This document shows positions 1 to 8,500 of a DNA stretch of 64,000 nucleotides, in pieces. The position numbers and the translations under genes are program-made. The notes under the pieces were generated by a model. It was not told the origin of the DNA and searched no databases. It saw nothing but the letters and a program-made list of their open reading frames with translations. Source of the DNA: Tsuneonella suprasediminis (GTDB lineage Bacteria > Pseudomonadota > Alphaproteobacteria > Sphingomonadales > Sphingomonadaceae); the NCBI RefSeq assembly GCF_003605755.1, contig NZ_RAHJ01000003.1, positions 186,001 through 250,000 on the forward strand, read 5' to 3'. Numbering within the stretch: the first letter of the stretch is position 1; each line of letters begins with the position of its first letter.

Positions 1-242
1 GTCTTGCTGTCGTGTTTGGGGGCAGCAGCGGCAGAGGCCGCCGCCGCAACGGCACCTGCCATCGCGCTGGCAATCGTTGCGTCCGTTTTTTCCGCCACCA
101 GTTCGTCGGTGCCCTGATCTGCCTGTTCCATGCTTACTGCCGCCTTGTCCTTGCGTGCGCGGGCGATTGCGACACCACTATCGGTCGTGTCGTCAGCTCC
201 GTGAAAGCCCATCGCCGCTTCATCTCCGCTTCTGAATTCCAT
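1..242 (-). CDS. Ala-rich protein of unknown function (partial, C-terminus outside window)
   Basis: A reading frame starts at an ATG on the minus strand (positions 240-242) and runs off the left edge. The visible 80 residues begin MEFRSGDEAAMGFHG and are charged at first, with several Asp, Lys and Arg, then become a run of Ala around residues 65-75. A purine-rich GGGGGG stretch lies just upstream of the start and could serve as ribosome-binding site; a second in-frame ATG at residue 11 is an alternative. I do not recognise the family. An Ala-rich segment can be a helical linker, but no catalytic motif or signal peptide is visible in this part. Confidence 0.5.
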   Translation of the reverse strand, partial: MEFRSGDEAAMGFHGADDTTDSGVAIARARKDKAAVSMEQADQGTDELVAEKTDATIASAMAGAVAAAASAAAAPKHDSK

Positions 243-876
243 CGGTCCCCCCGTCCTGTCATACAGACCGGGCGCCCCGCCCGGTGTTCCGCATTCGTTC
301 GAATCGGCGGGCAAGCGCCCAGCCTAGCATCATGTGGTTCGCAGCGGGGTGAAAACTTATCCCCAGACTGGCCTGCCAATGCGCCCTCACGGGCATCATG
401 CGAGGCCGGATCACAGCGCCGAATCGCCCATCGTACCGATTACGGTGCGTAAACAGGGCAACTAGGTATTGTGGGTCTCCCGACCGCCGAACTACTGGCA
501 ATAGTGAATCAGGCAGGATTCATGTGCAAGAGGGTGAAAATACCATTTACAGAAAATTCATGGCCAGATGCCGGGTGGTCTATGCAGGCAATACAGTGCG
601 ACGCGGCGGATTTCCTAGGGTCGCGCGGGATGCAAGAGTCAAAATCAAACTGAGAAAAAATTTTGGTGGGGACAGGTTTCTGTGGAGCCTTTGAATCAAT
701 CGAATCGCGGCCGGAAATAATGCTTCGTTTGCGGGTCATTTCGGGCAACGGCAAACCCGGCGCGCGCACCACTTCCCGGATCGAATCGCAATAGCGGCTG
801 GCGCGACTCCCGATTGCGCCAGCCGTCAATAATAGGCCCTGAGCCTATAAAGGAATGCAGTCGAAGCCGGGCCAGA
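243..876. other. Non-coding gap with one strong hairpin
   Basis: This 634-base stretch holds no convincing gene on either strand; the open frames in it lack family-like composition. It carries the presumed promoter of the truncated left-edge gene. At 795-825 there is a perfect 10-base-pair inverted repeat (CGGCTGGCGC / GCGCCAGCCG) with an 11-base loop. It lies 52 bases beyond the end of the leftward hydrolase remnant and is the likely end of that transcript, although no long T run follows it. Confidence 0.5.
795..825 (-). terminator. Hairpin, possible terminator of the leftward VIT-hydrolase unit
   Basis: Ten perfectly paired bases flank an 11-base loop. Read on the minus strand, only a short mixed sequence follows rather than a T tract, so it may be a weak or Rho-assisted terminator or a 3'-end stabiliser. 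Confidence 0.4.
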
Positions 877-1751
877 TCAGGCCTTGCGGGCGTGTTCCGC
901 GATCAGATCGGCTATCGGTTCGACCAGCGCCAGAGGCAGATCGTGACCCATACCGGGGAAAGTGGAAATCCGCGCCCCGGCGATGTTTTCCGCTGTGTCG
1001 AGTCCACCGGCCAGCGGAACCAGCGGGTCCGCCTCCCCGTGAATCACTAAAGTCGGGGCGGAAATGGCGGCAAGCCGTTTACGCCGGTCGCCGTCAGCCA
1101 GAATCGCAGCGAGCTGGCGGGGCAGGCCGTCGGGATAGTAACTCCGGCGCACTCCTTCGCGCACGCGCGATAACAGGCGTTCTTCGCTGGGGGGATAGGC
1201 GGGGCTGCCGATCGTGCGCGCCACGCGAATACCGTGGGCGACCAGCACTTCCTCGTCCGCAGACGGAGGGCGGGTGGTCAGCACTTTGATCGCCTCTTTC
1301 TGCGCGGCAGGCAGTTTGCGGTTGCCGGTGGTCGACATGATCGATGTCAGACTGGCGGTGCGTTTGGGGTGTTCGGCCGCGATCAGCTGCGCGATCATCC
1401 CACCCATACTCGCGCCCACGATATGCGCGTTGTCGATATTCAGCGCTTCGAGCAACCCGACGCCATGTCCGACAGCGTGTAGGGCACCCGCGGTTTCAGA
1501 CCCAGCCGGTTCATCAGCACCAGCTTGAAGATGCCGGGCGCTTTCTCTCCGTCCATCTTCTGGCTCAACCCGATATCGCGGTTATCGTAACGGATCACGC
1601 GAAAGCCGCGTTCCACCAATGCATCGACCAGTTCGATCGGCCACAACGTCAATTGCGCGCCGAGGCCCATCACCAGCAGGATCGCGGGATCGCCGGGATC
1701 GCCGTAGTCTTCGTATTCGATCGTAATGTCATTGGCAGTGATCTGAGCCAT
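877..1751 (-). pseudogene. Alpha/beta-hydrolase, broken by a frameshift
   Basis: Two overlapping frames together make one alpha/beta-hydrolase. The N-terminal part (start 1751, MAQITANDITIEYEDYG) carries the first strands and an oxyanion-type MGLGAQL segment. The C-terminal part (from about 1455) carries the nucleophile elbow GASMGG, the acid region HGEADPLVP and the catalytic His in GMGHD. The frames part near 1455-1470, between SDMA and VGLLEALNI. Relatives typically have about three more residues there, so a loss of 3n+1 bases, perhaps ten, is the simplest explanation. The start lies 6 bases after the VIT-family stop, so the two were probably cotranscribed. All catalytic residues remain but are no longer in one frame. 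A sequencing error is possible but less likely for a gap larger than one base. Confidence 0.75.
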
Positions 1752-1757
1752 TCTTTG

Positions 1758-2456
1758 TTATCCCACCGTTGTTCCGAAAAGTTTGCCGACCCCGGCGGTG
1801 ACGGCCATTGCCAGTGCACCCCAGAAAACCACGCGGGCAATCGCGCGCCCTGCCGGTGCGCCGCCTGCATTCGCGCCCAGCCAGCCGAGCACACCCAGCG
1901 CCAGCAACGATGCGACCACTACGCCCCATAACACCGATCCCATCGGCACCGATAACACCACCAGCAGCGGCAGAGCCGCCCCGGCGGAGAAGGTGAGGGC
2001 GGAAGCGAACGCCGCCTGCAAGGGGCGCGCGGTGGTCAGTTCGGTAATCGCCAGCTCCTCCCGCGCATGGGTGGCCAGCGCATCGTGCGCGGTGAGCTGT
2101 TCAGCCACTGTTCGCGCCAGGTCCGGGTCCAGTCCGCGTGCGGTATAGATGCCGGTCAGTTCGTCCAGTTCGGCAGCAGGCATCGTTGCCAGTTCGGTGC
2201 GCTCGCGCGCGAGATCGGCATTTTCGGTGTCCGATTGCGAGCTGACGGAGACATATTCACCCGCCGCCATCGACAGAGCGCCGGCAGCAAGACCGGCAAA
2301 CCCAGCCAGCAGCACTTCCTGCTTGCCGCCTGCCGCCGCGGCGACGCCGACGATCAGGCTGGCGGTGGAAACGATTCCGTCATTGGCCCCCAGCACGGCG
2401 GCGCGCAGCCAGCCAATGCGAGAAATATTGTGCTCTTCGCGATGTACTCTGGCCAT
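1758..2456 (-). CDS. VIT1/CCC1 family membrane protein (putative Fe/Mn transporter)
   Basis: This 232-residue protein belongs to the VIT1/CCC1 (nodulin-21-like) family of predicted iron or manganese transporters in the inner membrane. The N-terminal REEHNISRIGWLRAAV and LGANDGIVSTASLIVG segments are the family hallmark and form the first membrane helix. A second hydrophobic segment with GALSMAAGEYVSVSSQ follows, then a charged Glu-rich cytoplasmic domain (about residues 80-150), then three C-terminal helices. The start at 2456 was chosen because GGAGGG precedes it at good spacing; an in-frame ATG further upstream would overlap the divergent acetyltransferase. The broken hydrolase follows 6 bases downstream. 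Substrate is inferred from family only. Confidence 0.88.
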   Translation of the reverse strand: MARVHREEHNISRIGWLRAAVLGANDGIVSTASLIVGVAAAAGGKQEVLLAGFAGLAAGALSMAAGEYVSVSSQSDTENADLARERTELATMPAAELDELTGIYTARGLDPDLARTVAEQLTAHDALATHAREELAITELTTARPLQAAFASALTFSAGAALPLLVVLSVPMGSVLWGVVVASLLALGVLGWLGANAGGAPAGRAIARVVFWGALAMAVTAGVGKLFGTTVG

Positions 2457-2496
2457 GAACCCTCCATCACCCGCTTGACGATATCGCGGTTTATTT

Positions 2497-2506
2497 ACAG
2501 TACTGT
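2497..2506. promoter_or_regulatory. Palindrome ACAGTACTGT in a divergent promoter region
   Basis: A perfect 10-base palindrome sits in the 71-base gap between the leftward VIT-family gene and the rightward GNAT gene, about 20 bases before the GNAT start. Its position suits a dimeric repressor controlling one or both genes. No regulator gene is adjacent, so this is a candidate only. Confidence 0.3.
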
Positions 2507-2527
2507 CAGCAAAACGAGGATGCTGCA

Positions 2528-3142
2528 ATGACAGAGCGAAAAGAGAGGCCGCCGATCCTGCGCGCACACCGCAGTTCTGCCCCTGCAATCACCCAAACGC
2601 TGGCGCGGGCATTCATTGATGATCCGGCGTTTTCATGGATCGTTCCCGACCGGGCGCAGCGCCCCCGCGTGTTGCAGCGGTTTTTCGCGATTGCCGCGGC
2701 AGACGATTTTTCCAACGGGTTCGCACTGGCATCGCCCGATCACGGCGCGGCAACCTTGTGGCGCGAACCGGGGCGGGCGGGGGAAAGCCTGCTGCACACC
2801 ATTGTGTCCGCACCGGCCTATCTGCGCGCCTTCGGTGCATGCCTGCCGCGCGCGATGCGCGTGGGCAATACGATCTCTGCCCATTTTCCGGCGGGCGAGC
2901 GTTACCTGTACCTGCATATCGCCGGGGTCGATCCGGCGCAGCAGGGCAGGGGGCTGGGCGGGGCCGCGATCCGCGCCGGGCAGGATACCGCGCGTGAGAG
3001 AGAGCTGGATATCTACCTCGAAACTGCCACGACCGATAATGTCACGATTTACCGTCGGTTGGGCTTCGATGTGGTGTGCGAATACGATGTGCCCGGTGGC
3101 GGCCCGCACTTCTGGGGTATGATGTGGCGGCACAACCCCTGA
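2528..3142 (+). CDS. GNAT family N-acetyltransferase
   Basis: A 204-residue GNAT-fold acetyltransferase that would move an acetyl group from acetyl-CoA to an unknown amine. The acetyl-CoA-binding motif A is clear at about residues 137-150 (HIAGVDPAQQGRGLGG), followed by a helix and the typical late motif IYRRLGFDVV near residue 178. The first 60 residues hold the variable substrate-binding part, with DDPAFSWIVPD. The start has GAGG at suitable spacing. It diverges from the VIT-family gene. The substrate cannot be told from sequence; no resistance-enzyme signature is seen. Confidence 0.85.
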   Translation: MTERKERPPILRAHRSSAPAITQTLARAFIDDPAFSWIVPDRAQRPRVLQRFFAIAAADDFSNGFALASPDHGAATLWREPGRAGESLLHTIVSAPAYLRAFGACLPRAMRVGNTISAHFPAGERYLYLHIAGVDPAQQGRGLGGAAIRAGQDTARERELDIYLETATTDNVTIYRRLGFDVVCEYDVPGGGPHFWGMMWRHNP

Positions 3143-3296
3143 CGGGGCTTGTGTGTGGTGCGTCGCCTCACTTGGGGGAGCCTGATGTAATACCATCAAT
3201 GATCGCACCCGGTTTACCTGTTTGTTAGGATGTTCACGCCTACCGCTCTTGTTGATGCATCAACAATGCATGGCATAAAGTACAGGTATTATTGAA

Positions 3297-3878
3297 TTGA
3301 GCGGTGACATCGGATTTTGGCAGAAATCGGAAGAATCCATCGCGTCGGATGACCATCGATTGCGATACGAGCGCAAATTTCCCCTTTGGATTCGCCTGTT
3401 TCTTCTGCCGTGGTCCCTGTTTTGTATCCCGTTCATCCACTTTTATGTGGGCAATGCGCGATTGATCGATTGGGCAGACCCCCCGATTTTTGGCGGGATC
3501 GTGGCGACTTTCGGGTTCTTAATCCTGCCGCTTGGCTTTTCAGGAATGATTTTGTGGTTCGCGCTGTTCGGCGATGCAGTCGATCTGACGTTGGATGCCA
3601 GATCCGGCAAGGTCACTTTGCAGCGGCGATCTCTGTTTCGAAACAGGTCGACACGGTACTCTCTCGCCGGCCTTCAGATATACAAAGTCGAACTGGAGGC
3701 CGACCATCCGGTTTACGATGCGGCAATCGTCACATTAAGGATGCCAGATGGCGTCAAGGTCAGGATCGGCGCCTTCTTCCGCGATGAAGAGGCAGTGGCT
3801 TTGGTCGATAAAATCGGCAAATTCATCGCCGCGGCAACTGCGAAGAGCGACTCTCGCGTTCCAGCTTCACCGAGATAA
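3297..3878 (+). CDS. Small membrane protein of unknown function
   Basis: About 193 residues with two hydrophobic segments, roughly residues 30-50 (LWIRLFLLPWSLFCIPFI) and 65-92, then a soluble C-terminal domain of about 95 residues with alternating strands (LTLDARSGKVTLQRR, VTLRMPDGVKVRIG). The tail resembles small PH-like or bacterial stress-membrane domains, but I cannot assign a family. The apparent start is TTG with no clear ribosome-binding site, so the true start may be downstream. It stands alone, convergent with nadB; the stops are 46 bases apart. Confidence 0.6.
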   Translation: MSGDIGFWQKSEESIASDDHRLRYERKFPLWIRLFLLPWSLFCIPFIHFYVGNARLIDWADPPIFGGIVATFGFLILPLGFSGMILWFALFGDAVDLTLDARSGKVTLQRRSLFRNRSTRYSLAGLQIYKVELEADHPVYDAAIVTLRMPDGVKVRIGAFFRDEEAVALVDKIGKFIAAATAKSDSRVPASPR

Positions 3879-3924
3879 GCCGTTCTCGCGGATCACCTCA
3901 CCATCACCAATACCCCGCGCCCAC

Positions 3925-5511
3925 TCAGGGCACCAGCACCGTATCGACGGGCTGTTCCAGTGTATTGGGATAATCGAGTGTATAGTGCAGCCCGCGACTT
4001 TCGTGCCGTTTCAGCGCGCTTTTCACGATCAGGTCGGCGCACTGGTGCAGATTGCGTAGCTCGATCAGGTCGGTTGTGACGCGGAAGCTGCCGTAATAAT
4101 CCTCGATCTCCTGCGCCAACGTGGCGATGCGGTGGGCGGCGCGTTCGAGGCGCTTGGTCGTGCGGACGATGCCGACATAGTTCCACATGAACCGGCGAAT
4201 TTCGGTCCAGTTCTGTTTGATGACCACTTCTTCGTCGGAATCGATCACCCGGCTGGCGTCCCATGCGCGGATGGCCGGGGGATCGTCCATCTCGTGCCAC
4301 ACCGAGAGGATGTCTTTCGCTGCCGCTTCCCCGAATACGAAACATTCAAGCAGACTGTTCGAGGCGAGGCGGTTGGCGCCATGCAGGCCGCTCTCGGTCA
4401 CTTCGCCCGCGGCCCACAGGCCGGGCAGATCGGTGCGTGCGTCCAATCCGATCAACACCCCGCCGCAGGTATAATGCTGCGCCGGAACGACGGGGATCGG
4501 CTCCTTCGTCATGTCGATGCCCAGCCCGATCAGCTTCTCGTAGATAGTCGGGAAATGGTGCTTCACGAATTCGGGCGGCTGGTGGCTGATGTCGAGGTGG
4601 ACATAGTCGAGGCCATACCGCTTGATCTGATCGTCGTTGGCGCGGGCGACGATATCGCGCGGGGCCAGCTCCATGCGTTCGGGATCGTATTTGCTCATGT
4701 ACCGTTCGCCGGTCACGGGGTTGAGCAAGTGCCCGCCTTCACCGCGCACCGCCTCGGTAATCAGGAAATTCTTGACCTCCAGATTATAGAGGCAGGTCGG
4801 GTGGAACTGCATCATTTCCATGTTGGAAACCCGCGCACCCGCGCGCCAGGCCATCGCGATCCCATCTCCCGTCGCGCCGCGCGGGGCGGTGGAGAATAGA
4901 TAGCAGCGCCCGGCACCGCCGCTGGCCATCACAGTGGCGCGTGCGACATGCGCTTCCACTTCGCCGGTTTCCTGATTCAGTGCGTAGACGCCCCAGACCC
5001 GGCCCGATCCCGAATACTTCTCCGCATTGCGCCCGGTAATCAGATCGATACACGCCCGGCCCGGCAGCATAGTGATATTGGGGTTGGCATTGGCCGCTTT
5101 CAGCAATGCTTCCTGCACGGCCCACCCGGTCGCGTCATCGACATGGACGATGCGGCGGTGGCTGTGACCGCCTTCGCGTGTCAGATGCAGATCGCTGCCT
5201 TCGGTGTTGAACGGTACGCCCAGTTCGATCAGGCGGTCGATGGCCGCCGGTGCGCGTTCGATCACGAATTCCACGGTGTCGCGATCGTTCAGCCCCGCAC
5301 CCGCGACCATCGTATCGCGAATATGGTTTTCGAACGTGTCGCCTGCGTCGAGCACGGCGGCGATCCCGCCCTGTGCCCATGCGGTGCTGCCGCCGGTCAG
5401 CGAGCCTTTCGCCAGCACCAGCACGCGCTTTTCTTCCGCCAGCGCCAGCGCGGCGGTCAGGCCCGCAGCGCCCGATCCGATCACGATCACATCGTAAGGT
5501 GAAGTTGTCAT
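3925..5511 (-). CDS. nadB: L-aspartate oxidase
   Basis: NadB oxidises L-aspartate to iminoaspartate, the first step of de novo NAD synthesis, with FAD as cofactor. At 528 residues it has the usual length. The FAD-binding Rossmann motif is at residues 12-17 (GSGAAG), followed by GGSTAWAQGGIAAV near residue 41. The succinate-dehydrogenase-like active-site loop REGGHSHRR lies near residue 112, and YTCGGV plus GLHGANRLASNSLLE mark the cap and C-terminal FAD contacts. A helical C-terminal domain ends the protein. The usual partners nadA and nadC are not in this window. Fumarate reductase or succinate dehydrogenase flavoproteins are the alternatives, but the loop pattern and lack of partner subunits favour NadB. 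Confidence 0.95.
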   Translation of the reverse strand: MTTSPYDVIVIGSGAAGLTAALALAEEKRVLVLAKGSLTGGSTAWAQGGIAAVLDAGDTFENHIRDTMVAGAGLNDRDTVEFVIERAPAAIDRLIELGVPFNTEGSDLHLTREGGHSHRRIVHVDDATGWAVQEALLKAANANPNITMLPGRACIDLITGRNAEKYSGSGRVWGVYALNQETGEVEAHVARATVMASGGAGRCYLFSTAPRGATGDGIAMAWRAGARVSNMEMMQFHPTCLYNLEVKNFLITEAVRGEGGHLLNPVTGERYMSKYDPERMELAPRDIVARANDDQIKRYGLDYVHLDISHQPPEFVKHHFPTIYEKLIGLGIDMTKEPIPVVPAQHYTCGGVLIGLDARTDLPGLWAAGEVTESGLHGANRLASNSLLECFVFGEAAAKDILSVWHEMDDPPAIRAWDASRVIDSDEEVVIKQNWTEIRRFMWNYVGIVRTTKRLERAAHRIATLAQEIEDYYGSFRVTTDLIELRNLHQCADLIVKSALKRHESRGLHYTLDYPNTLEQPVDTVLVP

Positions 5512-5588
5512 CGCACGGTCATGGCGGATGGCCCGCGCTGCGGCAAGGTATCATCCGCCCGGTGGTGCGGAAGAGAGGCGGGGCGGAA

Positions 5589-6524
5589 TTATCCCGCGCC
5601 GGTCAACTGGACGAACACGTCTTCCAGATCAGCCTCGCGCGTGGTCACGTCTTCGATAGCGTAACCATGTTGCTGGATCAGCGCGAGCACGTGCCCGGCG
5701 GTGGTGTTGTCGCGGTTATAAGTGATGTCGAGCCGGCGCGGTTCGACCACTTCGGATTTGAGGAAGGCGGTTTCTTCGACCGGTCCCGTCAAATCCTTGT
5801 CCACCGTGACCGAAACGATTTTCTCCCGCGCCATGCCCACCAGTTCGCGAGTCGGCTTGTTGGCGATCAGTTCGCCGTGATTGATGATCGCGATCCGGTC
5901 GCAGAGCTGTTCCGCCTCTTCGAGGTAATGCGTGGTCAGAACCACGGTGACGCCTTCTTTATTGAGCCCGGTCACCAGTTCCCACAGCTGCCGCCGCAAT
6001 TCGACATCGACCCCGGCGGTCGGTTCGTCCAGCACCAGAACCGGCGGCGAATGGACCATCGCCTTGGCCACCAGCAGGCGCCGCTTCATCCCGCCCGACA
6101 ACGCGCGGGCGTAGGCATTGCGCTTATCCGCCAGATGGACCGCGGCGAGCAATTCCTCGCTCCGCCGCAAAGCCTTGGCGATGCCGTAAAATCCGGCCTG
6201 ATTTTCCAGCACTTCGTAGGGCGTAAAAAACGGATCGAACACGATTTCCTGAGGCACGATGCCGATCGACCGTTTGGCATTGCGCGGATTGGCGTCGATG
6301 TCGAAGCCCCAGATTTCCGCGCTGCCGCTGGTCTTCATCACCAGCCCGGCAAGGATATTGATCAGCGTCGATTTGCCCGCGCCATTGGGGCCAAGCAGGC
6401 CGAAGATTTGCCCCTGCGGCACATCGAAGCTGACGCCTTTCAGCGCCAGCTTACCCTCTTCCCCCCGGGCACCGGCATAGCGTTTGACGACGTTATCGAT
6501 GCGGATTGCGGGCGGTGTGGTCAT
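5589..6524 (-). CDS. ABC-2-type exporter ATP-binding protein
   Basis: A 311-residue ATPase of the DrrA/NodI type that would drive an ABC-2 exporter. Walker A is GPNGAGKS at residues 45-52, the signature is LSGGMKRRL, and Walker B is VLVLDEPTAGVD, followed by the H-loop TTHYLEEAEQL. The C-terminal 80 residues form the extra domain common in DrrA-like proteins. The chosen start (6524) removes a 22-residue extension lacking homology. No permease gene lies on either side: nadB is downstream and a zinc-finger gene diverges upstream. The permease must be encoded elsewhere or lost. The exported substrate is unknown. Confidence 0.9.
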   Translation of the reverse strand: MTTPPAIRIDNVVKRYAGARGEEGKLALKGVSFDVPQGQIFGLLGPNGAGKSTLINILAGLVMKTSGSAEIWGFDIDANPRNAKRSIGIVPQEIVFDPFFTPYEVLENQAGFYGIAKALRRSEELLAAVHLADKRNAYARALSGGMKRRLLVAKAMVHSPPVLVLDEPTAGVDVELRRQLWELVTGLNKEGVTVVLTTHYLEEAEQLCDRIAIINHGELIANKPTRELVGMAREKIVSVTVDKDLTGPVEETAFLKSEVVEPRRLDITYNRDNTTAGHVLALIQQHGYAIEDVTTREADLEDVFVQLTGAG

Positions 6525-6622
6525 GCCGTTTGCCCTAAGGCGCAATGGCCCCTCACGTAAAGGGGATATGCATGACATCGAAGATTGCATGCCGCCGCGC
6601 GGTGGATTATCGGATTCGACCC

Positions 6623-6883
6623 ATGAGCATTCCGCCGCCAGAAGTCACCCTGACCGACGAACACCGTGTTGCCTGCGATGGCGCTGGCGCGATCCGTCCC
6701 GGTCCCGGTTATACCCCCGCTGCGCTGGGCCATCCGCGCGTGTGGCTGGAAATCGATGAGCATGGCTATGTCGATTGCGGATATTGCGACCGTCGCTTTG
6801 TATTGCGCGGCGGCCCGGCCGATGGGGTGGATCAGGCGACTTTGCCCGATATTTCCGAAGGCGCCGATCCGGGCCACCGCTGA
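6623..6883 (+). CDS. CHCC-type zinc-finger domain protein
   Basis: An 86-residue protein matching the zf-CHCC family, related to the NDUFS6/13-kDa subunit of complex I. The zinc ligands are visible in order: RVACDG (Cys), GHPRVWLEID (His), then DCGYC (Cys-x2-Cys), followed by the conserved tail DRRFVL. In alphaproteobacteria such proteins assist complex I assembly or act as its supernumerary subunit, which is the best guess here. The ATG at 6623 begins MSIPPPEVTLTD; in-frame starts further upstream encode unlikely sequence. It diverges from the ABC ATPase gene and is followed by tldD in the same direction. Confidence 0.85.
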   Translation: MSIPPPEVTLTDEHRVACDGAGAIRPGPGYTPAALGHPRVWLEIDEHGYVDCGYCDRRFVLRGGPADGVDQATLPDISEGADPGHR

Positions 6884-7005
6884 CAGCGCGCTTGCCGCTG
6901 CCCGATGGGGGCAAGCGGCTTGGTAAGTGGCCATCAGCCTGTCACCGAGGCTAAACCGCAACTTGCCGCGTGACGGGGCGGCCTGCACTCCCTATCTATC
7001 GAGGG

Positions 7006-8430
7006 ATGACTGAAACGCTCGACCCCCACGCACTGCTTTATGGCGACAAGCTCACCCCGCAAGAGGCGCAGGCGCTCGCCGCGGAAACGCTGGCCCGGTG
7101 CGACGATGGGGAGCTTTATCTCCAGTTCACTGCCGCCGAATCTTTCGTGTTCGACGACGGGCGGCTGAAAACCGCCGACTATTCGCGCGATTCCGGTTTT
7201 GGCCTGCGCGGGGTTTCGGGGGAAATGACCGGGTTCGCCCATGCCAACGAAATCAGCGCGGCGGCAATCCGGCGGGCGGGGGAAACGCTGCGCCTGCTCG
7301 ATCCCGCCACCGGATCGCGCCCGGCACCACCGGTGCGCAGCAATCGCCACCTTTACACCGATGCCAGCCCGCTCGACATGATTCCGTTCGCGGAAAAGGT
7401 CCGTCTGCTGGAATCGATCGATGCCGCCGCCCGCGCGAAAGATCCGCGTATCCGGCAAGTCACCGCCAGCCTTGTCGGTAGCTGGAGCGCGGTGGAAATC
7501 GTGCGTCCCGACGGTTTCGTCGCGCGCGATCTGCGCCCGCTGGTGCGCCTGAACGTCAGCGTCGTGGCGGAACATAACGGGCGGCGCGAAAGCGGCAGCT
7601 TCGGGCTGGGCGGGCGCTATCTCTATGGTCCGCTGTTCGAAGAATCGCAGTGGACCCGCGCGATTGACGAGGCGGTGTCGCAAGCGCTGATCAATCTCGA
7701 AGCGGTCGCCGCACCGGCAGGGGAAATGACAGTGCTGCTCGGCCCCGGCTGGCCTGGCGTGTTGCTGCACGAGGCAGTCGGGCACGGGCTGGAAGGCGAT
7801 TTCAACCGCAAGGGAACCAGCGCATTTTCCGGTCGCATCGGTGAACGCGTCGCCGCGCCGGGGGTGACGGTGGTGGACGATGGCGCGATAACCGACCGGC
7901 GCGGATCGCTCAGCATCGATGACGAAGGCACGCCGACGCAGGAAACCGTGCTGATCGAAGACGGTATCCTGAAAGGATATATGCAGGACCGCCTCAACGC
8001 CCGCCTGATGGGTGTCGAACCGACCGGCAATGGCCGACGTGAAAGCTACCAGCATGCCCCGATGCCGCGGATGACCAACACCTTTATGCGCGCGGGCAAC
8101 GACGATCCGGCGGAGCTGTTGGGTCGCATGAAGAAAGGGATTTTCGCCAAGGCGTTCGGTGGCGGGCAGGTCGATATCGTCAGCGGCAAGTTCACCTTCA
8201 CTTGTACCGAGGCCTATCTGGTGGAAGACGGCAAGCTCGGCGCTCCGATCAAGGGGGCGACGCTGATCGGCGATGGACCCAGCGTGCTGACCCGTGTGAG
8301 CGGGATCGGCAACGATCTCGCGCTCGACGAAGGAGTGGGCACTTGCGGCAAGGGCGGGCAATCGGTGCCCGCCGGGGTCGGTCAGCCGACTTTGCTGGTC
8401 GAAGGGCTGACCGTGGGCGGAACTGCATAG
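7006..8430 (+). CDS. tldD: Metalloprotease TldD
   Basis: TldD is the catalytic zinc subunit of the TldD/TldE (PmbA) protease, which degrades unfolded peptides and matures peptides such as microcins. The 474-residue length matches Escherichia coli TldD. The zinc site HEAVGH starts at residue 255, and the C-terminal Cys of GTCGKGGQSVP is the expected third ligand region. The ATG at 7006 (MTETLDPHALLYG) fits the family N-terminus better than an upstream GTG. The partner gene tldE/pmbA is not in this window. A small secreted protein gene follows 70 bases downstream. Confidence 0.95.
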   Translation: MTETLDPHALLYGDKLTPQEAQALAAETLARCDDGELYLQFTAAESFVFDDGRLKTADYSRDSGFGLRGVSGEMTGFAHANEISAAAIRRAGETLRLLDPATGSRPAPPVRSNRHLYTDASPLDMIPFAEKVRLLESIDAAARAKDPRIRQVTASLVGSWSAVEIVRPDGFVARDLRPLVRLNVSVVAEHNGRRESGSFGLGGRYLYGPLFEESQWTRAIDEAVSQALINLEAVAAPAGEMTVLLGPGWPGVLLHEAVGHGLEGDFNRKGTSAFSGRIGERVAAPGVTVVDDGAITDRRGSLSIDDEGTPTQETVLIEDGILKGYMQDRLNARLMGVEPTGNGRRESYQHAPMPRMTNTFMRAGNDDPAELLGRMKKGIFAKAFGGGQVDIVSGKFTFTCTEAYLVEDGKLGAPIKGATLIGDGPSVLTRVSGIGNDLALDEGVGTCGKGGQSVPAGVGQPTLLVEGLTVGGTA

Positions 8431-8500
8431 GGTCACGGCGGGTTCATATAAAGTATGTTATAGAGCACCCAAGAAGGGGCTAAAACCGAGGAGAATCGCA

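Noticed and set aside
3925-5511. Succinate dehydrogenase flavoprotein instead of NadB
   Set aside because: The active-site loop and C-terminal domain fit L-aspartate oxidase, and no partner subunits are adjacent.
5523-5559. Terminator downstream of the ABC ATPase gene
   Set aside because: A seven-base inverted repeat is present but has a long loop, no T run, and lies inside the short gap to nadB.
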